Source of the DNA: Kiloniellales bacterium
GTDB lineage: Bacteria > Pseudomonadota > Alphaproteobacteria > Kiloniellales > JAKSDN01
NCBI GenBank assembly: GCA_030064845.1
Contig: JASJEC010000066.1
Coordinates: 1-40,712, forward strand
Direction of reading: 5' to 3'
DNA length: 40,712 bases
In this document: positions 32,133-40,052 of the stretch, one piece after another
Layout of the letters: every line of letters starts with the position of its first letter
Numbering within the stretch: the first letter of the stretch is position 1
Program-made: the position numbers and the translations under genes
The notes under the pieces: model-generated
What the model was told of the DNA's origin: nothing
Seen by the model: the letters and a program-made list of their open reading frames with translations, nothing else
Databases searched by the model: none

Positions 32133-35123
32133 ATGAGAAAATCTTATTTGATAGCTGGGCTTGTCTTGTGTCTTTCCGCCGGGCTTGGTGCCTCGGTGGC
32201 GAGCGCGCAGAACCTCGAACTGATCAGCCGCCAGTCCGATGCCGACGGCGGCGCCCAGGCAAATGGCGAGAGCTTTACACCTTTCCCCAGAACGAGCGCG
32301 GACGGACGCTTCGTTGTCTTCGCCTCTACCGCGACCAACCTGGTCCCCGGCGCGGTCAATAAACAGGTCTACCTCTTCGACCGCGAGACGGGCGGGCTCG
32401 AGCTGATCAGCCGCCAGGACGTCGCCGACGGCGGCGCGCAGGGAAACGGCCCGAGCGAGTGGCCCGCGATCAGTGCCGATGGCCGCTACGTCGCCTTCTC
32501 GTCCGGCGCGACCAACCTGATCCCTGGCGGCGGGGCCGACGCCAACTTTGGGACGGATGTTTTCCTTCTCGACCGTGATACTGGGGCGCTCGAACTGATC
32601 AGCCGCCAGGACATCGCCGACGGCGGGGCGCAGGCAAACGACCGGAGCGAGCGTCCCTTGTTGAGCGCCGATGGGCGCTACGTGACCTTCTTGTCATACG
32701 CGACCAACCTGATCCCTGGCGGCGGGACCGATGTCAACGGTTCTCAGCCCGACGTCTTCCTGTTCGACCGTGATACGGGCGGGCTCGAACTGATCAGCCG
32801 CCAAGACGCCGCCGACGGCGGGGCGCAGGGCGACGGCTTCTCAAGCAATCCCTCGATCAGTGCCGATGGCCGCTACGTGAGTTTCGCTTCTGGCTCGACC
32901 AACCTGATCCCCGGCGGCGGAACCGATGCCAACGGTACGGAGAACGATGTTTTCCTGTTCGACCGTAATACGGGCGGGCTCGAGTTGATCAGCCGCCAGG
33001 ACATCGCGGACGGCGGGGCACAGGGCAACGCGTCCAGCTCTTCGTCGGCCTTGAGCGCCGACGGGCGCTTCGTGGCCTTCAATTCCTCCGCGACCAATCT
33101 GATCCCCGGCGGCGGGACCGATGTCAACGGCGACGCCTGGGACGTCTTTCTGTTCGACCGTGATACGGGCGCCCTGGAACTGATCAGCCGCCAGGACATC
33201 GCTGACGGGGGCGCCCAAGGGCAGGGCGGCACTTTGGGCAGCTTCGTCACTGTTGGCACGGGGATCAGCGCCGACGGACGATTCGTGGCTTTCGAGTCGA
33301 GTATGAACAACCTGATCCCCGGCGGAGGGCCCGACGCCAACGGCCTCGAATTCGACGCCTTCCTGTTCGACCGGGAGACGGAGAGGCTCAGGCTGGTCGG
33401 CCGCCAGGACGCCGCCGACGGCGGGGCGCAGGGCGAACGCGGAACCGAGTACCCCTCGCTCAGCGCCGACGGGCGCTACGTGGTCTTCCAGTCGATGTCG
33501 ACCAACCTGATCCCGGGCGGCGGGACCGATGTCAACGGTTTGGCTTATGATGTCTTCGCCTTCGGGCCGATCCAGGCGCCTTCCGTGGCCGAGATCACGA
33601 TCGACGACACCTGGCGGACGGTTGAGCTGCCGGCCGACCTGGTCGACCCCGTGGTGATCGTCGGGCCGCCGACGGCAAACGACCCGGCGCCGGGCGTGGT
33701 CCGGCTGCAGCAGGTCACGGACTCGTCCTTCGAGGTGCGCTTCCAGGAGTGGGTCTACCTGGACGACGTCCATGGCGAGGAGCGCCTGTCCTACCTGGTG
33801 GCCGAGACCGGCGGCGAGGTGGCGCCGGACGGCTCGATCGTCGAGATCGGGCGCTTTCCCCTGGGCGGCACGGGCAGGTTCCAGGCCCAGAGCTTTTCGC
33901 AGCCCTTCCCCGAGCCGCCGCTTCTCCTGCTTACGGTCCAGACCTTCCGCGGCGGCGAGCCGGTGACGGTCCGGGCGCGCAACCTTACGGCGGGCGGTTT
34001 CGAGGCGGCGCTCTACGAGGAAGAGGCCTTGATGAACGGCCACACGACCGAAGAGGTCGGCTATGTCGCGGTCTACATGCCGGAGGACTCGGGCGTGCTT
34101 GAGATCGGCGGGCAGTACTTCCCCTACACCATCCCGTCGCTCTCGATCGACGACCGCTTCACCCCGGTTCTGAGCTCAGCCCTGAAGCTGGAGGAGGAGG
34201 CCTCGGCAGACGCGGAGGTCGGCCACACCAAGGAGCAGCTCTCCGCCATCGCCCTGGGCGGCCACCTCTTCGCCCAGGACGTCTCGAGCCGGGGGCGCGA
34301 CACGGTTGCGCTGCGCCGCCTGGCGCCGAGCTTCCCGGCGCCCATGGAATGGGGCACCGTGGACGGCGTGACCCACGACTGGGCGACCGTGCCGCTCTAC
34401 CGCGCGTACAAGAACCCGGTGGTGGTCGCCCGGCCGGTCTCGAGCAAGGGGTCGGACCCTGGCGTGATCCGCCTGCAGAACGTGACCGGCCGGTCCTTCG
34501 AGCTGCGTTACCAGGAATGGGACTACCTGGGCGGCACTCATATCCCGGAGCGCGTGTTCTACATGGTCGCCGAGGCGGGCGAGACCAGCCTGGCCGGCCT
34601 GACGGTCGAGGCGGGCACGCTGGACACCAGCCGCCTGCTGCGCGGCGGCCTGGATCCGGTGACCTTCGCATCGAGCTTCATCGATGCGCCGGCGCTCTTC
34701 ACCTCGGTGGCGACCTACAACGGCGCGGATCCCGTAACCACGCGGGTCGCCGGCCTGAACGCCACCGGGTTCGGCATCGCCATGAGCGAAGAGGAGGCCA
34801 GTGCCGGCGGCCACGCGACAGAGACCCTGAGCTGGATCGCCCTGGAGCGCGGCAGCGGGACGACGGCCGACGGCCGCGCGGTCACGGTGTTCAACGACGG
34901 CGCCAGCAGCCAGTTCAGTCTGGTGCCCTTCGGCCAGACCTTCGATCGGCTGTTCCCGGTGTTTTTGGGCGATGTTGTCACGACGCGCGGCGACGACCCG
35001 GTCTTCCTGCGCTACCGCAGCCTGACCCCCGGCTCGGTGCAGCTCCGCCTACAGGAAGAGCAGTCGTTCGATCCCGAAACCGGCCACAGCTCTGAGACCG
35101 TCTCGATCTTCGTCGGCGAGTAA
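32133..35123 (+). CDS. Exported seven-blade propeller with two triplets of lectin-like C-terminal units
   Basis: This 996-residue protein has a signal peptide (MRKSYLIAGLVLCLSAGLGA; cleavage near ASAQ). Residues 28-480 hold seven repeats of about 62-70 residues with the pattern LELISRQD.ADGGAQ...SADGRYVAF.S..TNLIPGGGTD.NG..DVFLFDRDTG, as in TolB/PD40-type beta-propellers. Residues 487-996 hold two successive triplets of H-type-lectin-like units of about 80-90 residues. Units 1 and 4 share RLQ.VT..SFE.R.QEW, and units 2, 3, 5 and 6 share EEE.......H..E. Unit 3 lacks about 20 central residues. GGAG precedes the ATG at 32133, preferred over 32079. It is probably a surface or periplasmic binding protein. 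Confidence 0.85.
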   Translation: MRKSYLIAGLVLCLSAGLGASVASAQNLELISRQSDADGGAQANGESFTPFPRTSADGRFVVFASTATNLVPGAVNKQVYLFDRETGGLELISRQDVADGGAQGNGPSEWPAISADGRYVAFSSGATNLIPGGGADANFGTDVFLLDRDTGALELISRQDIADGGAQANDRSERPLLSADGRYVTFLSYATNLIPGGGTDVNGSQPDVFLFDRDTGGLELISRQDAADGGAQGDGFSSNPSISADGRYVSFASGSTNLIPGGGTDANGTENDVFLFDRNTGGLELISRQDIADGGAQGNASSSSSALSADGRFVAFNSSATNLIPGGGTDVNGDAWDVFLFDRDTGALELISRQDIADGGAQGQGGTLGSFVTVGTGISADGRFVAFESSMNNLIPGGGPDANGLEFDAFLFDRETERLRLVGRQDAADGGAQGERGTEYPSLSADGRYVVFQSMSTNLIPGGGTDVNGLAYDVFAFGPIQAPSVAEITIDDTWRTVELPADLVDPVVIVGPPTANDPAPGVVRLQQVTDSSFEVRFQEWVYLDDVHGEERLSYLVAETGGEVAPDGSIVEIGRFPLGGTGRFQAQSFSQPFPEPPLLLLTVQTFRGGEPVTVRARNLTAGGFEAALYEEEALMNGHTTEEVGYVAVYMPEDSGVLEIGGQYFPYTIPSLSIDDRFTPVLSSALKLEEEASADAEVGHTKEQLSAIALGGHLFAQDVSSRGRDTVALRRLAPSFPAPMEWGTVDGVTHDWATVPLYRAYKNPVVVARPVSSKGSDPGVIRLQNVTGRSFELRYQEWDYLGGTHIPERVFYMVAEAGETSLAGLTVEAGTLDTSRLLRGGLDPVTFASSFIDAPALFTSVATYNGADPVTTRVAGLNATGFGIAMSEEEASAGGHATETLSWIALERGSGTTADGRAVTVFNDGASSQFSLVPFGQTFDRLFPVFLGDVVTTRGDDPVFLRYRSLTPGSVQLRLQEEQSFDPETGHSSETVSIFVGE

Positions 35124-35136
35124 CCGGCGCACAGCA

Positions 35137-35175
35137 GACACCCCCGCGTTCCACTTGCGGCACGCGGGGGGTGTC
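35137..35175 (+). terminator. Strong stem-loop terminator after the propeller gene
   Basis: GACACCCCCGCGT (from 35137) pairs with ACGCGGGGGGTGTC (ending 35175), with a single extra G and a 12-base loop. It lies 13 bp after the stop. There is no T-run, so termination efficiency is uncertain, but the stem is very stable. Confidence 0.6.
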
Positions 35176-35310
35176 TCATGAGCCGATGCGGGTCGACTTC
35201 TCACCTGTGCCGCCCGGCCGCTGCCGCGCAGATGATCTGCGTCAAGGTTTCCCCGATCCCGGCGCCCTACTCTCCGATCCGAGGGAACCTGCGTTTAGGA
35301 GGACAGGACC

Positions 35311-35721
35311 ATGTTGGTGGTAAAGGATCTCATGAGCGATGCGCTCGAGGTCGTGTCTCCGGAGGCGCCTCTCCATGAAGTCATGGCAAAGATGAACCAG
35401 GCGGGCTATCGGCACCTGCCGGTGGTGGACGGCGGGGATCTGGTCGGCATCATCACCGACCGCGACCTGCGCCTGGCGGTCAACTCGCCGCTGGTCGAGC
35501 AGGAGGCCGGCGTCAAGCGCGAGACCGTGCTCGACCAGTTCCGGGTCGGCGAGTGCATGCACCCCGATCCCGAGTGCGTGTCGCCGGACACGCCGGCGCG
35601 CGAGGTGGCCGATCTCCTGTCGCTCAACAAGTTCGGCGCCATGCCCGTCGTGGACCGGGGCAAGCTGGTCGGCATGATCAGCTACATCGATTTCCTCAAG
35701 CACTACGCCAGCCAGCCCTAG
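35311..35721 (+). CDS. Two-CBS-domain protein
   Basis: This 136-residue protein consists of two CBS domains, about 7-60 (DLMSDALEVVSPEAPLHEVM, with the HLPVVDGGDLVGIITDRDLR core) and about 78-133 (PDPECVSPDTPAREVADLLS, with FGAMPVVDRGKLVGMISYID). Such stand-alone pairs bind adenosyl nucleotides and act as energy sensors. AGGAGG lies nine bases before the ATG. The TAG stop (35719-35721) is formed by the first bases of a TAGAGC palindromic repeat. Confidence 0.93.
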   Translation: MLVVKDLMSDALEVVSPEAPLHEVMAKMNQAGYRHLPVVDGGDLVGIITDRDLRLAVNSPLVEQEAGVKRETVLDQFRVGECMHPDPECVSPDTPAREVADLLSLNKFGAMPVVDRGKLVGMISYIDFLKHYASQP

Positions 35722-35783
35722 AGCAGATTCACATGTTTAGTTGGAAACCACGAAGTGGTTCCATCAAGACATGATCCGCCCTA
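35719..35783. repeat. TAGAGC palindromic repeat, copy 4
   Basis: The repeat begins TAGAGCAGATTCACATG, has an inner hairpin GGAAACCAC/GTGGTTCC and ends CATGATCCGCCCTA. The leading TAG is the stop codon of the CBS gene. Its right end continues as CTAGCAGG, matching the 8-bp terminus of the 152-bp elements. It may terminate both the CBS gene and the convergent cytochrome c' gene. Confidence 0.6.
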
Positions 35784-35807
35784 GCAGGTTGATATCGAGC
35801 GGGAGCG

Positions 35808-36266
35808 CTACTGCTTCTTCTCCCGAAAGTCCTGGTGGCAGGCCTTGCACTCGTTCGTGATCTCGGCGAAGAGGGGTTTCGCCGCCTGGGCGCCCTTCGC
35901 CGCCGCCGCCTCCAGACGTGCCGCCTGACTGCGCAGCGCTTCCGCGCTTTCTTCGAACTGGTCCCAAGCGCTCCAGATCGTCTTCTTCGCCTCGCTTGGA
36001 TGACCGTCGCTGCCTTCCGGGAAGGTTTCCGGCATCTTGTCCGCATGGCCGGCGATGGTCGCGGCGGAAGCCCGTGCCAGCGCGACGTTCCAAGCCGTCT
36101 CGCCTTTCACCATCGGCGCCAGCGCCTTCATGGCCTTCGCCATTTCCTTCATCATCTCCATCCGGTGCTTGACGATGCCGGTGGCGCCCTCGTGGGCCGT
36201 GGCGCCCATCGTCGTAAGAAAGGCAGTGCCGGCAAGAGCCAGGATCAGAACGGAACGAGATTTCAT
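35808..36266 (-). CDS. Cytochrome c' family protein
   Basis: This 152-residue protein has a signal peptide (MKSRSVLILALAGTAFLTTM, cleavage near ATAH). A four-helix-bundle c-type cytochrome follows: KHRMEMMKEMAKAMKALAPM near the mature N-terminus, and heme motif CKACH (140-144) at the C-terminus in ECKACHQDFREKK. Cytochromes c' bind NO, CO and O2-type ligands in the periplasm and are linked to nitrosative stress and anaerobic growth. The frame is open upstream to 36407, but MKSRS starts the only good signal peptide. The convergent CBS gene ends 86 bp away. Confidence 0.93.
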   Translation of the reverse strand: MKSRSVLILALAGTAFLTTMGATAHEGATGIVKHRMEMMKEMAKAMKALAPMVKGETAWNVALARASAATIAGHADKMPETFPEGSDGHPSEAKKTIWSAWDQFEESAEALRSQAARLEAAAAKGAQAAKPLFAEITNECKACHQDFREKKQ

Positions 36267-36464
36267 CAGCCTTCGGCCTCTGGAGGTTGCTTCGCGCATG
36301 ACGGCCTTCTTACGGCGAGAGTAACTGAATGGCTCCACGCCAGGTGACAAGAGGTACGACGGCCACGGAGCCCTTGTCCTGAAATCGGTCTTTGCGGAGC
36401 GCTTCACATCGCGGCTCCGAGCGCCTACCTCAAGGGCTCAATCAATCGAACAGGAGGGGCTGGC

Positions 36465-37103
36465 ATGTCTGGCAAACCGATTCTCTACGGCTTCGACGGA
36501 TCCACCTACGTCCGCACCGTCCGGATACTCCTCAGGGAGAAGGGCGCCGACTACGAGCAGGTCCCGGTCAATGTGCTGGCCGGCGAGCCCCGGCAGCCGG
36601 AGCACCTGGCGCGCCATCCCTTCGGCAAGGTGCCGGTCATGGACATCGACGGCATGCGAATTCGCGAGACCGATGCGATCTGCCGCTATCTGGACGAGAC
36701 CCTGGCCGGGCCGTCCTTCGTCGCCGACACGCCGAAGGGCCGGGCGCGGATGAACGAGGCGATCTGCCTGATCAACAGCTACGGCTACAACGCCCTGGTC
36801 GGCGTCGCCGGATACCATCTCTTCCCGGACTTGATCGGGGGCGCCAATGACGAGGCCCGCCAAGCCGCGCTCAAGGAGAGCGAGAAGCTGCTCGGCCTCC
36901 TGATGACGGAGATCAAGGGCGACGATCCCTGGCTCGCGGGCACCGAGCCTAGCCTCGCGGACTTCCTGCTCGGCCCGATCTTCTTCTACGTCTCGCTGAC
37001 GCCGGACGCCGAGCGCCTCCTGGCGGTCCCGGGCGTCGCCGACTGGTGGGAGCGTATTAAGGAGGTCGAGAGCTTCAAGGCGACGGAACCCGACCTCGGC
37101 TGA
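36465..37103 (+). CDS. Glutathione S-transferase family protein
   Basis: This 212-residue protein has a thioredoxin-fold N-domain (PILYGFDGSTYVRTVRILLR at about 5-24, HPFGKVPVMDIDGMRIRETD with the glutathione-binding cis-Pro) and an all-helical C-domain with PSLADFLLGPIFFYVSL. The SNAIL/TRAIL-type helix-N capping is seen in LADFLLGP. AGGAGGGG precedes the ATG. The FNR-type box and terminator-like hairpin of the next gene lie beyond its stop. The exact substrate class is not determined. Confidence 0.92.
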   Translation: MSGKPILYGFDGSTYVRTVRILLREKGADYEQVPVNVLAGEPRQPEHLARHPFGKVPVMDIDGMRIRETDAICRYLDETLAGPSFVADTPKGRARMNEAICLINSYGYNALVGVAGYHLFPDLIGGANDEARQAALKESEKLLGLLMTEIKGDDPWLAGTEPSLADFLLGPIFFYVSLTPDAERLLAVPGVADWWERIKEVESFKATEPDLG

Positions 37104-37216
37104 TCGAAGCGGCGCGCCATCGCGTTGCTTCCTCGGGGAAGCGGAAACCGACGGTTCCCCTCAATGCCGCTCTCTCGCCCCGCGGGACTGCAGAGAGGGG
37201 CGTGTCAATCCGCACA

Positions 37217-37230
37217 TTGATGCAGATCAA
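37217..37230 (+). promoter_or_regulatory. FNR/FnrL-type box upstream of the outer-membrane protein gene
   Basis: TTGATGCAGATCAA is a perfect TTGAT-N4-ATCAA FNR/Anr site. It ends 98 bp before the ATG at 37328. With an activator centred 41.5 bp upstream, transcription would start near 37265, just before the stem-loop at 37277. Confidence 0.65.
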
Positions 37231-37276
37231 GGGCCGGATAACCAGGTCGTGCATCCTCCTCCCAGTGCCAAAGGGG

Positions 37277-37309
37277 AAGCCCCTGCCGGACCGCAGGGGC
37301 TTGGTTTTT
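37277..37309 (+). terminator. Intrinsic terminator-like hairpin in the leader of the outer-membrane protein gene
   Basis: AAGCCCCTGC (37277-37286) pairs perfectly with GCAGGGGCTT (37293-37302) over a six-base loop, followed by GGTTTTT (37303-37309). This has all parts of a Rho-independent terminator. It ends only a few bases before AAAGGAGG, the ribosome binding site of the downstream gene. It may end transcription of the GST gene or attenuate the FNR-driven transcript. Confidence 0.7.
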
Positions 37310-37327
37310 GCAAAGGAGGTACAGGGG

Positions 37328-38278
37328 ATGACCAGGGGCAGTCCCGGCGGGATCGCCGCCATTTTCGCGTTCTCAATCTATCTGGCGGCGTCTCTCGTCC
37401 CGGGCCAGGCGCTCGGGGAGGAGGAGGACGCCTTCGCGCCTTTCGGCCTCGATCTGAAGGGGTCCCTCGGGGAGGGGCGCCACGACCGCTACGTGCCGCC
37501 GATCACCAACCTGATCTTCAACGAGACGCCCTACATCACGACCGAGGCGCGGCCGTTCTACCTGTACAACGAGATCCCGGACGATTTCGTGACCGACGGC
37601 GGCAACTTCCACCTGGTCGGTTTGCAGCTCCGTCTCGCTCTGACCGAGAGACTCGGCTTCATCGCGACCAAGGACGGCTACGTCGACGCCAACTTCGACG
37701 AGGTCCTGGAAGACGAGGAGGGCTTCGCCAACATCGCCTTGGGCTTCAAGTACGCGGTCTATTCGGAGCCCGAGACGGAGAGTCTCCTGACGGCGGGCCT
37801 TCGCTACGAAATCCCGATCGAAGATCTTGAGACCGGGGGGATCGAGCTCCAGGGCAACGGCGACGGCTTCTTCAATCCCTTCATCACGGGAACGCGGACC
37901 TTCGGCGACTTCGGGCTGCAGGCAAGTCTGGGGGCCAACATCGCGGTCGACACCGACGAGGACACCTCGATCCTCCACTATTCGCTCCATGGCAACTACG
38001 AGGTCTACGAGGGACTCTTCACGATCCTCGAGATCAACGGCTTCACCGCCATCGACAACGGCAACCGCTCGGAGGACGCGTTGGGGCAGCTGGACGGCGT
38101 GGATGCCCTGAACTTCGGCAGCGAGGATCGGGACACGACGATCACGCTAGGCGGCGGCCTGCGCTATCACTTCACCGACAACATCCAGATCGGCGCCGGC
38201 GGCGAGACCCAGCTGACCGAGGACGACAACACGGTCCTGGACTACCGGGCCTACGTCGACTTCGTCTTCTCGTACTGA
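37328..38278 (+). CDS. Outer-membrane beta-barrel protein
   Basis: This 316-residue protein has a signal peptide (about 1-29, cleavage near ALGEEE). Amphipathic beta-strands follow to a C-terminal Tyr (AYVDFVFSY), the barrel-assembly signal. Segments such as FHLVGLQLRLALTERLGFIA, ANIALGFKYAVYSEPETESL and TTITLGGGLRYHFTDNIQIG alternate as in transporter-like OMPs (MetA_phenol-degradation-type barrels look alike), but the family is not certain. AAGGAGG eight bases upstream fixes the ATG at 37328 over one at 37202. An FNR-type box and an intrinsic-terminator-like hairpin stand in its leader. Confidence 0.85.
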   Translation: MTRGSPGGIAAIFAFSIYLAASLVPGQALGEEEDAFAPFGLDLKGSLGEGRHDRYVPPITNLIFNETPYITTEARPFYLYNEIPDDFVTDGGNFHLVGLQLRLALTERLGFIATKDGYVDANFDEVLEDEEGFANIALGFKYAVYSEPETESLLTAGLRYEIPIEDLETGGIELQGNGDGFFNPFITGTRTFGDFGLQASLGANIAVDTDEDTSILHYSLHGNYEVYEGLFTILEINGFTAIDNGNRSEDALGQLDGVDALNFGSEDRDTTITLGGGLRYHFTDNIQIGAGGETQLTEDDNTVLDYRAYVDFVFSY

Positions 38279-38295
38279 GATCCCGTCACGGGGCC

Positions 38296-38359
38296 AGAGC
38301 AGATTCACCGGGTTTGATGGATCGCCTTTGGCGATTCGGTCAAACCCGGATCTGCTCTA
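38296..38359. repeat. TAGAGC palindromic repeat, copy 5
   Basis: AGAGCAGATTCACCGGGTTT (from 38296) pairs with AAACCCGGATCTGCTCT (to 38358), with an inner ATCGCC/GGCGAT stem. This is the most nearly perfect palindrome of the family. The right-hand CTA (38357-38359) is the TAG stop of purH on the minus strand. It fills the space between the convergent outer-membrane protein gene and purH and may be a bidirectional terminator. Confidence 0.7.
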
Positions 38360-39949
38360 GTGCCGGAAGTGGCGCTGGCCGGTGAGGACCATGGCGAGTC
38401 CGGCCCGGTTGGCGGCGTCGATCACCTCATCGTCGCGCAGCGAGCCGCCGGGCTGGATCACCGCCTGGGCGCCGGCCTCGGCGGCGGCCAAGAGGCCGTC
38501 GGCGAAGGGAAAGAAGGCGTCGGAGGCGACCACCGAGCCCTCGGTTCCGGCCCGCGTGCCGCCAGAGGCGCGCACCGCGTCCCAGCTCTTCTGCGCGGCG
38601 ATGCGCGAGGAGTCGACGCGGCTCATCTGGCCCGCCCCGATGCCGACCGTGGCGCCGTCCTTGGCGTAGACGATGGCGTTCGACTTGACGTGCTTGGCGA
38701 CCCGGAAGGCGAAGATCAGGTCGGCCAGTTCCTCGGCCGTGGGCGCGCGCTTGGTCACCACGCGCAGGTCCGGCGGGGCGGTGCGGCCATTGTCGCGCCC
38801 CTGGACCAGGAGGCCGCCGGCCAGCGACTTGAACACCTGGCCCGGCGCGCCGGGGTCCGGCAGGTCGCCGGCCTCCAGCAGGCGGAGGTTGTTCTTGCCC
38901 TCCAGGGCGCGCGCCGCGCCCTCCGCGACGCGGGGCGCGATCACCACCTCGACGAAGAGCTCGGCGATCCGCGCGGCCGTCGCTTCGTCGAGCGTGCGGT
39001 TTACCGCCACGATGCCGCCGTAGGCGCTGACCGGGTCCGAGGCCAGCGCCTTCTCGTAGGCCGCCGAGAGGGTGGCGCCGACCGCCACGCCGCAGGGGTT
39101 GGCGTGCTTGATGATCGCCACCGCCGGTTCGTCGAACTCGGCCGCCAGCTCGTAGGCCGCGTCGGTGTCGTTCAGGTTGTTGTAGCTGAGCGCCTTGCCC
39201 TGGCGCTGCCTGGCGCCCGCCACGCCGGCGCGCGCGCCGAGCGGCTTGCCGTCGGCCAGGTAGAAGGCCGCCTCCTGGTGCGGGTTCTCGCCGTAGCGCA
39301 GCACTTCGGCCAGCTCGCCGGCGATCGTGATCTGCTTGGGGAAGCCGAGACCCTCCGCCTCGGCGAGCCAGCCGGCGATGACGCTGTCGTAGGCAGCGGT
39401 GTGGGCATAGGCCGCGGCCGCGAGGCGGCGGCGCAGTTCGGCCGACGTCGCGCCGTCGCGCGCCTCCAGCTCCTCGGCGACCGCCGCGTAGTCGGCGGGA
39501 TCGGTCACCACGGTGACGAAGGCGTGGTTTTTCGCCGCGGCGCGGATCAGCGCCGGGCCGCCGATGTCGATGTTCTCGATGCAGGCCTCGCGGCCGGCGC
39601 CCGAGGCGAGCGCCTTGCGGAAGGGGTAGAGATTGACCGCGACCAGATCGATGCCCTCGATCCCGTGCTCCTCCATCGCGGCGGCGTGGCCGGCCGTGTC
39701 GCGCCGGGCCAGGATGCCGCCGTGGATCTTGGGGTGCAGAGTCTTGACCCTTCCATCCATGATCTCCGGGAAACCGGTGACCTCCGAGACCTCGGTGACC
39801 GCCACGCCGGCGGCCTGGAGCGCCTTGGCCGAGCCGCCGGTCGACAGGATCTCGATGCCGAGCGCCTGCAGCCGGCGGCCGAACTCGGAGATTCCGGTCT
39901 TGTCGGAAACGGAAATCAGGGCGCGTTTCACGGCGGCGGGCTCGGTCAT
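38357..39949 (-). CDS. purH: Bifunctional AICAR formyltransferase/IMP cyclohydrolase PurH
   Basis: This 530-residue enzyme catalyses the last two steps of purine synthesis. The N-terminal IMP cyclohydrolase domain begins [20 protein letters not shown] (about 10-29) and carries [14 protein letters not shown] [12 protein letters not shown] and [20 protein letters not shown] (64-83). The C-terminal formyltransferase domain carries [11 protein letters not shown] (near 282-292) and the conserved [10 protein letters not shown]. Length is normal. CGGAG precedes the ATG at 39949. The TAG stop lies inside a TAGAGC palindrome. Confidence 0.98.
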   Translation of the reverse strand: MTEPAAVKRALISVSDKTGISEFGRRLQALGIEILSTGGSAKALQAAGVAVTEVSEVTGFPEIMDGRVKTLHPKIHGGILARRDTAGHAAAMEEHGIEGIDLVAVNLYPFRKALASGAGREACIENIDIGGPALIRAAAKNHAFVTVVTDPADYAAVAEELEARDGATSAELRRRLAAAAYAHTAAYDSVIAGWLAEAEGLGFPKQITIAGELAEVLRYGENPHQEAAFYLADGKPLGARAGVAGARQRQGKALSYNNLNDTDAAYELAAEFDEPAVAIIKHANPCGVAVGATLSAAYEKALASDPVSAYGGIVAVNRTLDEATAARIAELFVEVVIAPRVAEGAARALEGKNNLRLLEAGDLPDPGAPGQVFKSLAGGLLVQGRDNGRTAPPDLRVVTKRAPTAEELADLIFAFRVAKHVKSNAIVYAKDGATVGIGAGQMSRVDSSRIAAQKSWDAVRASGGTRAGTEGSVVASDAFFPFADGLLAAAEAGAQAVIQPGGSLRDDEVIDAANRAGLAMVLTGQRHFRH

Positions 39950-40052
39950 CTCGGGGCTCCGAAGCGTCTCGGTGTCGGTCTCGATCTCGGTCAGGGCCGG
40001 GTTTATGCCCCGCCCGCGCGAGCGTCAAGCGGCGGCGGCGGCCCGCCGGCGA

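Noticed and set aside
32214..33570. Regular repeats spaced about 190-210 bp, considered as a CRISPR-like or tandem DNA array
   Set aside because: The repeats are in frame, encode propeller blades and are far too long and divergent for CRISPR.
37277..37309. The hairpin read simply as the terminator of the GST gene
   Set aside because: Not fully rejected, but it lies 174 bp beyond the GST stop and downstream of a perfect FNR-type box, so a leader role is at least as likely; reported as a finding.
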